Source: Paraburkholderia piptadeniae (GTDB taxonomy: Bacteria; Pseudomonadota; Gammaproteobacteria; Burkholderiales; Burkholderiaceae). From it: a stretch of 64,000 nucleotides of DNA. The translations under genes and the position numbers were made by a program. The notes beneath the pieces were generated by a model. That model did no database searches. It was not told where the DNA came from and saw only the letters and a program-made list of their open reading frames with translations. The first letter of the stretch is position 1. Each line of letters opens with the position of its first letter. The DNA lies in assembly GCF_900007165.1 (NCBI RefSeq), contig NZ_CYGY02000070.1, positions 35,957 to 99,956 on the forward strand, given 5' to 3'. Of the stretch, positions 34,445-43,215 are shown piece by piece.

Positions 34445-34459
34445 GCAGCATGGGTGCCA
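34445..34459 (-). promoter_or_regulatory. Sigma-54-like promoter upstream of liv cluster 2
   Basis: On the minus strand TGGCAC and CTGC are placed so that GG and GC are 10 bp apart, as in -24/-12 promoters (TGGCAC, N5, CTGC). It is 144 bp before the livG start. A palindrome TGGTGCACCA, resembling NtrC half-sites, lies about 40 bp downstream of it rather than upstream. A chance match is possible. Confidence 0.3.
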
Positions 34460-34548
34460 TTGTCTCGCCAATGATGCAGCGCAATCATTGGGATTTGCAC
34501 TTAGTGTTTAATGCGACCTTCGCCGAATGAAACGTTAAACGTTGCGTG

Positions 34549-36264
34549 TCATGCAACGGACATCGTAGACGCGACATGCGTTTCGATCGTGACAGTGTCT
34601 CTTCGCGCGCGACGGTCGGCGCGAATCATGTCGCTCGCGCGCTCGGCGATCATCAATGTCGGCGAGTTCGTGTTGCCCGATGTGATGGTCGGCATCACGG
34701 ATGCATCCACGATGCGCAGCCCTTCGATACCGAGCACCCGCAAGCGGCTGTCGACTACTGCGCCTGGATCATCGGCCGTGCCCATGCGACAGGTGCCGAC
34801 TGGATGGAAGATGGTCGTGCCGACATTGCCCGCCGCGGTCTGCAATTCTTCCTCGGTCTGAAACTGGATGCCGGGCAAGATTTCTTCTGGCCTGTATCGC
34901 TTCAACGCAGGCGCGGCCGCGATACGGCGCGTGAGACGCAATGCATTAGCGGCCACATGACGGTCGTAATCCGTCGACAGATAATTCGGCGCGATCAACG
35001 GTGGTGCATGCGGATCACGCGACTCGATGTGAATACTGCCGCGCGATGTAGGCCGCAAATGACACACGGATGCCGTGAACGCATTGAAGCGATGCAGCGG
35101 CTCGCCGAACTTGTCGAGCGAAAGCGGCTGCACGTGATACTCGAGGTCGGGGCGTGTGAGCGATCCGTCGTCGACATCGGAATTCGCGAATGCACCGAGT
35201 TGCGACGGCGACATTGACATCGGCCCGCTCTGCATCAACAGATATTGCAGGCCGATCATCATCTTGCCCCACCAGTGTGCCGAGGCCGTGTTCAACGTGC
35301 GCACGCCGTGCACCTTGTACGCCATGCGCAGCTGCAAATGATCCTGAAGATTTTCGCCGACGCCGCGCAGATCCTTCACCACGTCGATGCCCAGGCTCTG
35401 CAAACGCGCGCCGTTACCGATGCCCGACAGCTCGAGCAGTTGCGGCGAGTTCACCGCGCCCGAACTCATGACGACTTCGATGCGCGCGTTCGCGATGTAC
35501 TCGACGTTGTCGCCGCGATATTCGACACCGATACAGCGCTTGCCTTCGAACACGACACGCTGCGTGTGCGCGCCCGTGATGACGGTGAGATTCGGCCGCT
35601 TCATCGCGGGCCGCAAAAACGCCTTCGACGCGTTCCAGCGAATGCCGCGCTTCTGGTTCACGTCGAAATAGCCAACGCCCGTGTTGTCGCCGCGATTGAA
35701 ATCGTCGGTGGCGGGTATGCCTGTTTCCCGCGCGGCTTCGGCAAACTTCTCAAGAATCTTCCATTTGAGGCGCTGCTTTTCGACGCGCCATTGACCACCC
35801 GCGCCGTGAAATTCATTAGCGCCACCGTGATGATCTTCGCTGCGCTTGAAGACAGGCAGCACGGCATCCCACGACCAAGACGCATCGTTCGTCACGCGCG
35901 CCCATTCGTCGTAGTCTTCGCGCTGGCCGCGCATGTAGATCATGCCGTTGATCGACGAGCAACCGCCCAATACACGGCCGCGTGGATACGACAACGCGCG
36001 TCCGTTGAGTCCGGGTTCAGCGCGTGTTTTATAGAGCCAGTCAGTGCGCGGATTGCCGATGCAATAGAGGTAGCCGACGGGCACATGAATCCAGTGGTAG
36101 TCGTCTTTGCCGCCTGCTTCGAGCAGCAGCACTGTGACGTCGGGATCTTCGCTGAGGCGATTGGCCAGCACGCACCCCGCCGTGCCCGCACCGATGATAA
36201 TGTAATCGAACTCGCCTTCGAGTTTTCTCGCGCTCGTTGCGCGCGATTCTGCTGTCGTGCTCAC
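34549..36264 (-). CDS. GMC-family FAD oxidoreductase (choline dehydrogenase-like)
   Basis: 571 aa. The FAD-binding motif IIIGAGTAGCVLANRLSED is near the N-terminus; GCSSINGMIYMRGQREDYDEW and the C-terminal catalytic pair in FHPVGTCRMG and NTNSPTLMIAERASDMI follow. These match GMC alcohol dehydrogenases such as BetA; the substrate is not readable. The start is the GTG at 36264 with GGAGACAAGG upstream. It faces the same way as mmsA and may act in the same pathway of alcohol or semialdehyde oxidation. Confidence 0.93.
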   Translation of the reverse strand: MSTTAESRATSARKLEGEFDYIIIGAGTAGCVLANRLSEDPDVTVLLLEAGGKDDYHWIHVPVGYLYCIGNPRTDWLYKTRAEPGLNGRALSYPRGRVLGGCSSINGMIYMRGQREDYDEWARVTNDASWSWDAVLPVFKRSEDHHGGANEFHGAGGQWRVEKQRLKWKILEKFAEAARETGIPATDDFNRGDNTGVGYFDVNQKRGIRWNASKAFLRPAMKRPNLTVITGAHTQRVVFEGKRCIGVEYRGDNVEYIANARIEVVMSSGAVNSPQLLELSGIGNGARLQSLGIDVVKDLRGVGENLQDHLQLRMAYKVHGVRTLNTASAHWWGKMMIGLQYLLMQSGPMSMSPSQLGAFANSDVDDGSLTRPDLEYHVQPLSLDKFGEPLHRFNAFTASVCHLRPTSRGSIHIESRDPHAPPLIAPNYLSTDYDRHVAANALRLTRRIAAAPALKRYRPEEILPGIQFQTEEELQTAAGNVGTTIFHPVGTCRMGTADDPGAVVDSRLRVLGIEGLRIVDASVMPTITSGNTNSPTLMIAERASDMIRADRRARRDTVTIETHVASTMSVA

Positions 36265-36410
36265 CCTTGTCTCCTTCGCATGGCCACGTTGCATGGCATC
36301 TCATTGCGGCTTGGGCGTTCGGTGTGTCTCGTGCTTTCTTCTACTTTGCTGCGTGGCATTGCCCTCGAACGAAGGCAATGCCCTTGCCCTGCTATTGCAC
36401 TGAAGCCGCC

Positions 36411-37934
36411 TTACTTCGCCACGGGCATCGTGAACTCAGCGCCCTTCGCGATGCTGTCGGGCCAGCGTTGCATCACGCTCTTGTAGCGCGTATAGAAGCG
36501 CACGCCTTCTTCGCCATAGGCATGGTGATCGCCAAACAGCGACTTCTTCCAGCCGCCGAACGAGTGCCACGCCATCGGCACGGGAATCGGCACATTGATG
36601 CCAACCATGCCGATCTGAATCTGCCGCGAAAACGCGCGCGCGATGCCGCCATCCGACGTGAAGCACGACACGCCGTTCGCGAGCTCGTTCTTGTTGATCA
36701 GCTCGACGGCGGAAGCGAAATCGGGCACGCGCACGACGCACAACACCGGGCCGAAAATCTCTTCGCGATAGATCTTCATGTCGGTCTGCACGTTGTCGAA
36801 CAGCGTGCCGCCAAGGAAGAAGCCCTTCTCGTGACCAGGCACCTGATGACCACGCCCATCGACGACGAGTTTTGCGCCCGCCTCGATACCCGCATCGATA
36901 TAACCCGACACCTTCTCGCGATGCGCGGCCGTGACGAGCGGACCCATTTCGGCTTCAGCTTCCATGCCGTTCATGATCTTCAGCGACTTCACGCGCGGCG
37001 TGAGCTTCTCGATCAGTTCGTCCGCGATATGGCCAACCGCGACGGCCACCGAAATCGCCATACAGCGCTCGCCCGCCGAACCATAGGCCGCGCCGATCAG
37101 CGCATCGACAGCCTGATCGAGATCGGCATCCGGCATCACGACGAGGTGATTCTTCGCACCGCCCAGGGCCTGCACACGCTTGCCGTGCTTCGTGCCTTCC
37201 GTGTAGATGTATTCGGCAATCGGCGTCGAGCCGACGAACGACAGCGCGCTCACGTCGGGATGTGCGAGCAGCGCGTCGACGGCCACCTTGTCGCCATGCA
37301 CGACGTTGAAAACGCCGTCCGGCAAGCCTGCTTCCTTCAGCAATCCGGCAAGGCGGTTCGATGCCGAGGGATCGCGTTCAGACGGCTTCAGCACGAACGT
37401 ATTGCCGCACGCGATCGCAACGGGGAACATCCAGCACGGCACCATCATCGGGAAATTGAACGGCGTGATGCCCGCGACGACACCCAGCGGCTGACGCAGA
37501 TTCCAGTTGTCGATGCCGCCGCCGATCTGATCGGTGAAATCCGTCTTTAGCAGGTTCGGAATGCCGCACGCGAACTCGACGATCTCGATGCCGCGCATCA
37601 CTTCGCCCTTCGCATCGGAGAACACTTTGCCGTGCTCACGCGTAATCAGCTCGGCGAGCTCGTCGTGGTGACGGTCGAGCAAATCCTTGAACTTGAAGAG
37701 CACACGTGCGCGCTTGATCGGCGCCGTTTCGCTCCATGCGGGAAATGCGGCTTTAGCGGCGGCGACGGCCGCATCCACTTCGGCGACGCTCGCGAGCGGC
37801 ACGCGAGACGTCACGTCGCCCGTCGCCGGATTGAACACGTCGCCGAAGCGCTGGCTCGTGCCATCGACGGGACGGCCGTTGATCATATGCGTTAGCGCGC
37901 GCGCTTGCGCCCGGGTCTGATCGGTCTCGCTCAT
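36411..37934 (-). CDS. mmsA: CoA-acylating methylmalonate-semialdehyde dehydrogenase
   Basis: 507 aa. The aldehyde-dehydrogenase fold is shown by PFNFPMMVPCWMFPVAIACGNTFVLKPSE, FVGSTPIAEYIY and the active-site stretch GSAGERCMAISVAV with the catalytic Cys. The lack of a general-base Glu in QALGGAKNHLVVMPDAD places it in the CoA-dependent MmsA/IolA class. It turns methylmalonate semialdehyde into propionyl-CoA, or malonate semialdehyde into acetyl-CoA. The start at 37934 has CAGGAGACACC upstream. The divergent LysR gene is its likely regulator. A hairpin element ends 27 nt upstream. Confidence 0.94.
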   Translation of the reverse strand: MSETDQTRAQARALTHMINGRPVDGTSQRFGDVFNPATGDVTSRVPLASVAEVDAAVAAAKAAFPAWSETAPIKRARVLFKFKDLLDRHHDELAELITREHGKVFSDAKGEVMRGIEIVEFACGIPNLLKTDFTDQIGGGIDNWNLRQPLGVVAGITPFNFPMMVPCWMFPVAIACGNTFVLKPSERDPSASNRLAGLLKEAGLPDGVFNVVHGDKVAVDALLAHPDVSALSFVGSTPIAEYIYTEGTKHGKRVQALGGAKNHLVVMPDADLDQAVDALIGAAYGSAGERCMAISVAVAVGHIADELIEKLTPRVKSLKIMNGMEAEAEMGPLVTAAHREKVSGYIDAGIEAGAKLVVDGRGHQVPGHEKGFFLGGTLFDNVQTDMKIYREEIFGPVLCVVRVPDFASAVELINKNELANGVSCFTSDGGIARAFSRQIQIGMVGINVPIPVPMAWHSFGGWKKSLFGDHHAYGEEGVRFYTRYKSVMQRWPDSIAKGAEFTMPVAK

Positions 37935-37956
37935 GGTGTCTCCTGTGTTGATCGGA

Positions 37957-37991
37957 GTTGGCGCTTTAGCGCTTACTCCCGTCCCATGCAA
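37957..37991 (-). promoter_or_regulatory. Hairpin leader element upstream of mmsA (copy 2)
   Basis: The core 37961-37991 matches the copy before atpC at 30 of 31 bases. On the minus strand it can form GGAGT/ACTCC around AGCGC and GCGC(C). The distance from its 3' edge to the start codon (27 nt) is nearly the same as at atpC (29 nt). Confidence 0.6.
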
Positions 37992-38138
37992 GTAGTTGCG
38001 AAGTGGTGCTTTTGGTCATCGATGCTGCGGCGCAATGCATGCGCCCCCTCACATGATCATTCAAGCGTAATCGGCAAACACCTTCGGAATCCAATGAGTA
38101 ATGCTCAACTGCGATATAAGGCGCGTTAATATCAGCGG

Positions 38139-39038
38139 ATGGACCTGACCTTGCTCCGCGCATTCGCAACGGTCGCGCGAGAAGGCAATCTGACGCGCGC
38201 CGCGGCGCAGTTGCACCTGACCCAGCCGGCCGTCAGCCTGCAGATAAAGAATCTGCAGGCTGCGCTTGGCGTGACGCTGTTCACGCGCACATCGCATGGG
38301 CTCACGCTCACGCGCGACGGACAGGCGCTGCTGCCTCACGCTGAGCGAGCGCTCACGGCCGCCGGCGACGTCGAACGCGCGGCGGCCACGCTGCGCCAGG
38401 AAGTGCGCGGACGCCTGCGTATCGGCACGATTCTCGACCCGGCGTTTCTGCGGCTCGGCGGCTTTCTGAAGCAGCTCGTCGAAACGTGGCCGCATATCGA
38501 AACGCAGTTGCGGCACGGCATGTCGGGTTGGGTGCGTGATCAGGTGCGGGCAGGCGAACTCGACGTCGGCTATTACATCGGCCAGCCCGAGGATGACGAA
38601 GCGCGCGAAGGCGCAATCTTCCACGCGGTCACGCTGACGCACTTTCAGTATCGCGTGCTCGCGCCCGCCGGCTGGAAGGATCGCGTGAAAGGCGCGCGCG
38701 ACTGGCGCGCGCTCGCCGCGCTGCCGTGGATCTGGACGCCGCCCGCGTCCGCGCACAACCGGCTGCTCACGCGCCGCTTCGCCGAAGCCGGCGTCAAGCC
38801 AATCAAGGTCGCCGAAGTGGACCAGGAACCGTCGATGCTCGATCTCGTCAAATCGGGCGTCGGGCTCACGCTCGCGCGCGATTCGACCGCGCTTGCCGAA
38901 GCGCACGCGCATGCGCTGACGATCGTCGAAGGCGTGACCGTGCCCACGGAATTGACGTTCATCACGCTCACCGCCCAGAAGGACGAGCCGGCGATCGCCG
39001 CGGCGTTGAAGCTGATCGAACAGCAGTGGTCGACTTGA
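38139..39038 (+). CDS. LysR-family transcriptional regulator
   Basis: 299 aa. The N-terminal winged helix-turn-helix reads LLRAFATVAREGNLTRAAAQLHLTQPAVSLQIKNLQ. A periplasmic-binding-fold effector domain fills 90-299. It is divergent from mmsA with a 204-bp gap between starts, the usual arrangement for LysR control of a neighbouring catabolic gene. Target and effector are inferred only. Confidence 0.9.
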   Translation: MDLTLLRAFATVAREGNLTRAAAQLHLTQPAVSLQIKNLQAALGVTLFTRTSHGLTLTRDGQALLPHAERALTAAGDVERAAATLRQEVRGRLRIGTILDPAFLRLGGFLKQLVETWPHIETQLRHGMSGWVRDQVRAGELDVGYYIGQPEDDEAREGAIFHAVTLTHFQYRVLAPAGWKDRVKGARDWRALAALPWIWTPPASAHNRLLTRRFAEAGVKPIKVAEVDQEPSMLDLVKSGVGLTLARDSTALAEAHAHALTIVEGVTVPTELTFITLTAQKDEPAIAAALKLIEQQWST

Positions 39039-39347
39039 GCAGCGAGCGTGTGAAGGCACACGACGAGCCGCATCGCGCGATATCAGCCAGCCTCATGACA
39101 CTGCTGCATTTTCAACGTCTTTGCGCACCATTTCAGCACCCTTCAGTCGCCGTGGCCTTTAACTACATCGTCACGAGCTTTTTGCTAGATTGACGCTTTG
39201 CCGTTTTCCGCGCTGTTCCTGAAATTCGCTTCGAATCCCTTTTGGCTCTGACGGGCCTCTGACGATCGGCGAGCGCACTCAGCTGATCGAGGCAGGCGGT
39301 CCCATTGTCAGAAGCCGTTCACGCTCACCTTCCGACAGGAGCTTCAC
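39039..39347. other. Intergenic region without recognisable features
   Basis: About 309 bp between the LysR and CYTH genes. I see no ORF, terminator hairpin or repeat that I can support. Confidence 0.4.
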
Positions 39348-39878
39348 ATGGCACGCAACATCGAAATCAAAGCCCGCGCCCAGCAGTTCGAGCAGCTTCG
39401 CGAGCGCGCCGCAGCCCTTTCGCCTGACGCTCCGCTGATTTTCCGCCAGCAGGACTTCTTCTATGACGTGCCGCGCGGCCGACTGAAGCTGCGCCAGTTC
39501 GACGACGGCACGCCCGCCGAGCTGATCTTCTATCAGCGCGACGACCGCGACGGCCCGAAAGCGTCGTACTACACGCGCAGCCCGGTGACGAACCCCGAAG
39601 CGATGCACTCGCTGCTCGCCACCGCGCTCACAACGCGCGGCATCGTCACGAAGGAGCGCCACGTCTATATCGTGGGACGCACGCGGATACATCTGGATCG
39701 CGTCGACGGCCTCGGCGATTTCGTCGAGCTCGAAGTCGTGCTCGCGCAGGATGACGACGAGGAAGGCGGCGAGGCCGAAGCGCACGCGATGTTCGCGCAG
39801 CTTGGCGTGCCCGAATCGGATCTCGTCGCGGTCGCGTATGTCGATATGCTGAATCAGGAGCCGTTGAAGGCCGCCTGA
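39348..39878 (+). CDS. CYTH-domain protein (class IV adenylate cyclase-like)
   Basis: 176 aa. The N-terminal NIEIKAR matches the ExExK-type triphosphate-tunnel motif, with Asn in place of the first Glu. RLKLRQF, ELIFYQRDD, TKERHVY and LGDFVELEVVL complete the beta-barrel pattern. Class IV adenylate cyclases and inorganic triphosphatases share this fold, so activity cannot be decided. The start has GGAGCTTCAC upstream. Confidence 0.85.
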   Translation: MARNIEIKARAQQFEQLRERAAALSPDAPLIFRQQDFFYDVPRGRLKLRQFDDGTPAELIFYQRDDRDGPKASYYTRSPVTNPEAMHSLLATALTTRGIVTKERHVYIVGRTRIHLDRVDGLGDFVELEVVLAQDDDEEGGEAEAHAMFAQLGVPESDLVAVAYVDMLNQEPLKAA

Positions 39879-39897
39879 TCCGCAAAAGGCCCGCCGG

Positions 39898-40389
39898 TCA
39901 GGCGGCTGGCGCGCCCGGCGCCAGATGACCGAGCGGCAGCGGGCCGTTGCGCTTGAATGTCGTCAGCACGATGTTCGAGCGCACGCTGTCGACGCCCGGC
40001 ACGCGCATCAGCTTTTTCATCACGAACGACGACAGCGCGTTCAGATCCGGCGCCACGATGCGTAGCAGATAGTCCGCATCGCCGACAACGGCGTGACATT
40101 CAAGCACCTCGGGCAGCACGTCGATCTGCTGCTGGAACTGCTCGATGATCGAATCGCCGTGATGCTTCAGCTTGAGGCTCGTGAATGCCGTCACGCCGAG
40201 CCCGAGCTTTTCCGGCCGCAGCACGACGCGATAGCCGTCGACCACGCCGATCGCCTCGAGCCGCTGCAAGCGCCGCCCGATCTGCGACGGCGACAGCGGC
40301 ACCTGCTCGCCGAGTTGCTGGTGCGTCGCGCGCCCGAAGCGCTGCAGCACGTCGAGAAGCGCCAGATCGAAGTGATCGAGCTCTACCAT
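39898..40389 (-). CDS. AsnC/Lrp-family transcriptional regulator
   Basis: 163 aa. The helix-turn-helix lies at about 8-55 (FDLALLDVLQRFGRATHQQLGEQVPLSPSQIGRRLQRLE), followed by the RAM effector domain with CHAVVGDADYLLRIVAPD. The ATG at 40389 starts MVELDHFDLAL. It is divergent from phhA with 144 bp between starts, so regulation of phenylalanine hydroxylase by an aromatic amino acid is a natural inference. Confidence 0.92.
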   Translation of the reverse strand: MVELDHFDLALLDVLQRFGRATHQQLGEQVPLSPSQIGRRLQRLEAIGVVDGYRVVLRPEKLGLGVTAFTSLKLKHHGDSIIEQFQQQIDVLPEVLECHAVVGDADYLLRIVAPDLNALSSFVMKKLMRVPGVDSVRSNIVLTTFKRNGPLPLGHLAPGAPAA

Positions 40390-40533
40390 GTGATTTCTCC
40401 GCATCGTTTGGCTATCCGATGCACGATTATCGCATCCTGCGGCCACATCGCGCCGAAGTTGCGCCCTTTCCGCGTCCCGCCCGCTCTACACTTGCACGGT
40501 CCAATTTCCCGACCGAAGCAGGTGCAGCAAGCC

Positions 40534-41424
40534 ATGTCCGTTACGAACACCGCGAAACTCAAGGAGCAATTCGACGCCGGCCTCCAAACCCGCGCGGACT
40601 TCACCATCGACCAGCCGATGCATCGGTACGGCGCGGTCGATCATGCGGTATGGAAGCAGCTCTATATGCGGCAGACGGCGCTGCTCAAAGGGCGAGTCTG
40701 CGACGAGTTCCTGGAAGGCGTCGAGCGCCTGAATCTGTCACCGGAAAGCGTGCCGTCGTTCGATGCGATCAACGAGCAGTTGATGCCCGCGACCGGCTGG
40801 CGAATCGTCGCCGTGCCGGGCCTCGTGCCCGATCAGGTGTTCTTCGAGCATCTGGCGAACCGCCGCTTCCCCGTCACGTGGTGGATGCGCCGCCCCGATC
40901 AGCTCGACTATCTGCAGGAACCCGACTGTTTTCATGATCTGTACGGCCATGTGCCGCTACTGATCAACACCGTTTTCGCCGACTACATGCATGCGTATGG
41001 CCGCGCCGCCCTCGCCGCGCACGATGCGAACGCGTTGCCGCTGCTCGCGCGCCTCTACTGGTACACGGTCGAATTTGGCCTGATCCGCGACGCCGCGAGC
41101 CCGAACGGCGTGAAGATCTACGGCGCGGGGATCGTGTCGAGCAAGGGTGAAACGCTCTACAGCCAGCAGAGCGACGCGCCTAACCGCATCGCGTTCGACC
41201 TCGAGCGCGTGATGCAGACGCAATACAGGATCGACACGTTCCAGAAGACCTACTTCGTCATCGACGATTTCTCGCAGCTGTTCGAGGTCGCGCGCACCGA
41301 TTTCGCCCCGCTGCTGGCTAGGCTCGCTGACGCGACGCCGCTTCCGGCGGGCGAAGTACGCGCGACGGATTGTGTCATCACGCACGGCACGGGCGAAGGC
41401 TGGGCGACGGACGGCGACGTCTGA
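40534..41424 (+). CDS. phhA: Phenylalanine 4-monooxygenase
   Basis: 296 aa, matching monomeric bacterial enzymes. It hydroxylates phenylalanine to tyrosine with a pterin cofactor and non-haem iron. The iron ligands are seen in CFHDLYGHVPLL (two His) and YWYTVEFGL (Glu). PGLVPDQVFFEHLANRRFPVTWWMR is strongly conserved. The start is ATG 40534. The pterin-recycling phhB follows 95 bp downstream. Confidence 0.96.
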   Translation: MSVTNTAKLKEQFDAGLQTRADFTIDQPMHRYGAVDHAVWKQLYMRQTALLKGRVCDEFLEGVERLNLSPESVPSFDAINEQLMPATGWRIVAVPGLVPDQVFFEHLANRRFPVTWWMRRPDQLDYLQEPDCFHDLYGHVPLLINTVFADYMHAYGRAALAAHDANALPLLARLYWYTVEFGLIRDAASPNGVKIYGAGIVSSKGETLYSQQSDAPNRIAFDLERVMQTQYRIDTFQKTYFVIDDFSQLFEVARTDFAPLLARLADATPLPAGEVRATDCVITHGTGEGWATDGDV

Positions 41425-41519
41425 CGCGGCACGCTGCAGCGCACATTCAACCGTGAAAAAATAGAACGAATCCGTGCGCGGGCGCTGCGCCAGCGCGCAC
41501 GGCCTCAACAGGTGACACG

Positions 41520-41819
41520 ATGACGATCCAGAAACTTTCTTCCGATGAACGCGCGACACAGGTCGCGCAACTGAACGGCTGGCAGAGCGTCGAAGGCCGC
41601 GACGCCATCACGCGGCAATTCAGATTCGCCGACTTCAACGAAGCATTCGGCTTCATGACGCGCGTCGCGATCAAGGCGCAGGAGATGGACCATCACCCCG
41701 AGTGGTTCAACGTCTACAGCAACGTCGAGATCACGCTGTCGACGCACGATGCGAACGGAGTCACCGAGCGCGATATTCGCCTTGCGCGTTTTATCGACGA
41801 AGTGGCTAGCGGAAAATAA
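41520..41819 (+). CDS. phhB: Pterin-4a-carbinolamine dehydratase
   Basis: 99 aa. It dehydrates the carbinolamine formed by phenylalanine hydroxylase so that the pterin can be reduced again. The active-site MDHHPEWFNVYSNVEITLSTHD is typical, with GWQSVEGRDAITRQF before it. It is in the same orientation as phhA and probably in one operon. Confidence 0.96.
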   Translation: MTIQKLSSDERATQVAQLNGWQSVEGRDAITRQFRFADFNEAFGFMTRVAIKAQEMDHHPEWFNVYSNVEITLSTHDANGVTERDIRLARFIDEVASGK

Positions 41820-41928
41820 TGCGGAAGTGACGCGCAGCAGGTTGATCTGCAGAAAGCGGATCACGCTCAAAAATACGGATGAAAGCGTGAAGTGAAAGCG
41901 TTTTGCAGGTCATCAGGCGACCAAACCT

Positions 41929-42159
41929 TCACTTCGTTAGGCCATTTTTAATGGACACGTAAGAATCCCATGCGGCGCGGGCATTCTCGTCCAAACCTTC
42001 CTGCGTCAGCGCGGTCTGACGCTGTACAATCATCAGCGCATACGGCTTGGAGAGCGCGCTTGCCTCCTTGCACAGAACGAGTTCGTCGCCGCTCGAAGGC
42101 GAGCGGGTACGCCAGAAATTGATCGCGGCTTCCAGTTCGTAGATCGTAATATCGGACAT
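41929..42159 (-). CDS. DUF3717-type small protein
   Basis: 76 aa beginning MSDITIYELEAAINFWR, with an ASALSKPYALMIV centre. I recognise this as a small protein domain common in Burkholderiales (DUF3717) of unknown function. It is divergent from the response regulator, 116 bp away, which may control it. Confidence 0.75.
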   Translation of the reverse strand: MSDITIYELEAAINFWRTRSPSSGDELVLCKEASALSKPYALMIVQRQTALTQEGLDENARAAWDSYVSIKNGLTK

Positions 42160-42275
42160 GGCTTGCTGATCTGTCGAAGGCCGAATCGAACGGCACGTCG
42201 CACGGCATTCTGTGCAGCAGGCGCCCCGGCGAACCGCGTGCCTCATGCCTAACCCATTGTACTTGAGCGAAATCC

Positions 42276-42962
42276 ATGCGACTCCTTCTGATCGAAGATG
42301 ACCGCCCAATCGCACGCGGCATCCAAAGCAGTCTCGAACAAGCCGGCTTTACGGTCGACATGGTCCACGACGGCATCTTCGCCGAACAGGCCCTCACGCA
42401 AAACCGCCACGAACTCGTGATCCTCGATCTGGGCTTGCCCGGCATCGACGGCATGACGCTGCTCGCGCGCTTCCGTCAGAGCAACCGTCATACGCCCGTG
42501 ATCGTGCTGACCGCGCGCGACGAGCTGAACGACAGGGTGCAGGGCCTCAACTCCGGCGCCGACGACTACATGCTGAAGCCGTTCGAGCCCGCCGAACTCG
42601 AAGCACGTATTCGCGCCGTGATGCGCCGCAGCGGCCCGCACGGCGACATGCCGCGTCCCGAAGTGTCGCTGGGCGGCGTGCGTCTGTCGGGCGTCGATCG
42701 CCGCATCTTCAACGACGACAAGCCGCTCGAACTGTCGCCGCGCGAATTCGCCGTGCTCGAAATGCTGCTGATGCGCCATGGCCGCGTCGTCAGCAAGGCG
42801 CAACTGCAGGATCACCTGACGCATTTCGGCGGCGACCTCGGCGATACGGCCATCGAAGTCTATGTGCACCGCGTGCGCAAGAAACTGGAGAACTGCCGCG
42901 TCGAGATCGTCACGGTGCGTGGCTTCGGCTATCTGCTCCAGGAAATCCGACAGGCGTCATAA
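42276..42962 (+). CDS. OmpR-family response regulator
   Basis: 228 aa. The receiver domain has acidic residues in LLIEDDR, the phosphorylation site Asp51 in LVILDLGLPG, and Lys in YMLKPFEP. The C-terminal winged helix ends VEIVTVRGFGYLL. The sensor kinase gene follows 250 bp downstream. Order and family resemble the TctD/QseB group. Likely targets are not evident. Confidence 0.95.
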   Translation: MRLLLIEDDRPIARGIQSSLEQAGFTVDMVHDGIFAEQALTQNRHELVILDLGLPGIDGMTLLARFRQSNRHTPVIVLTARDELNDRVQGLNSGADDYMLKPFEPAELEARIRAVMRRSGPHGDMPRPEVSLGGVRLSGVDRRIFNDDKPLELSPREFAVLEMLLMRHGRVVSKAQLQDHLTHFGGDLGDTAIEVYVHRVRKKLENCRVEIVTVRGFGYLLQEIRQAS

Positions 42963-43215
42963 TTGTCGTCAGACCGTCTGGTCTGACGGCGTCCGGGCTG
43001 TCCGACAGGCGACCGCGAGCGCATTGGAATGCGCGGCGGTCGCCTGTGCCATTGAGCCCGGCAGCGGCCAGCCAGGATCGCGCGAGCGTCGCGTTGCATC
43101 CGCGATGCATGCCTCGTGCGACCCGTCGAGCGCGCGCCGCTGAAACCCGCCGTTCAAACGTGCGCTGATGCTGCCGATCGTCCGTCGGCGCCAGCCTTTT
43201 ATCGCGGGTTCGATC

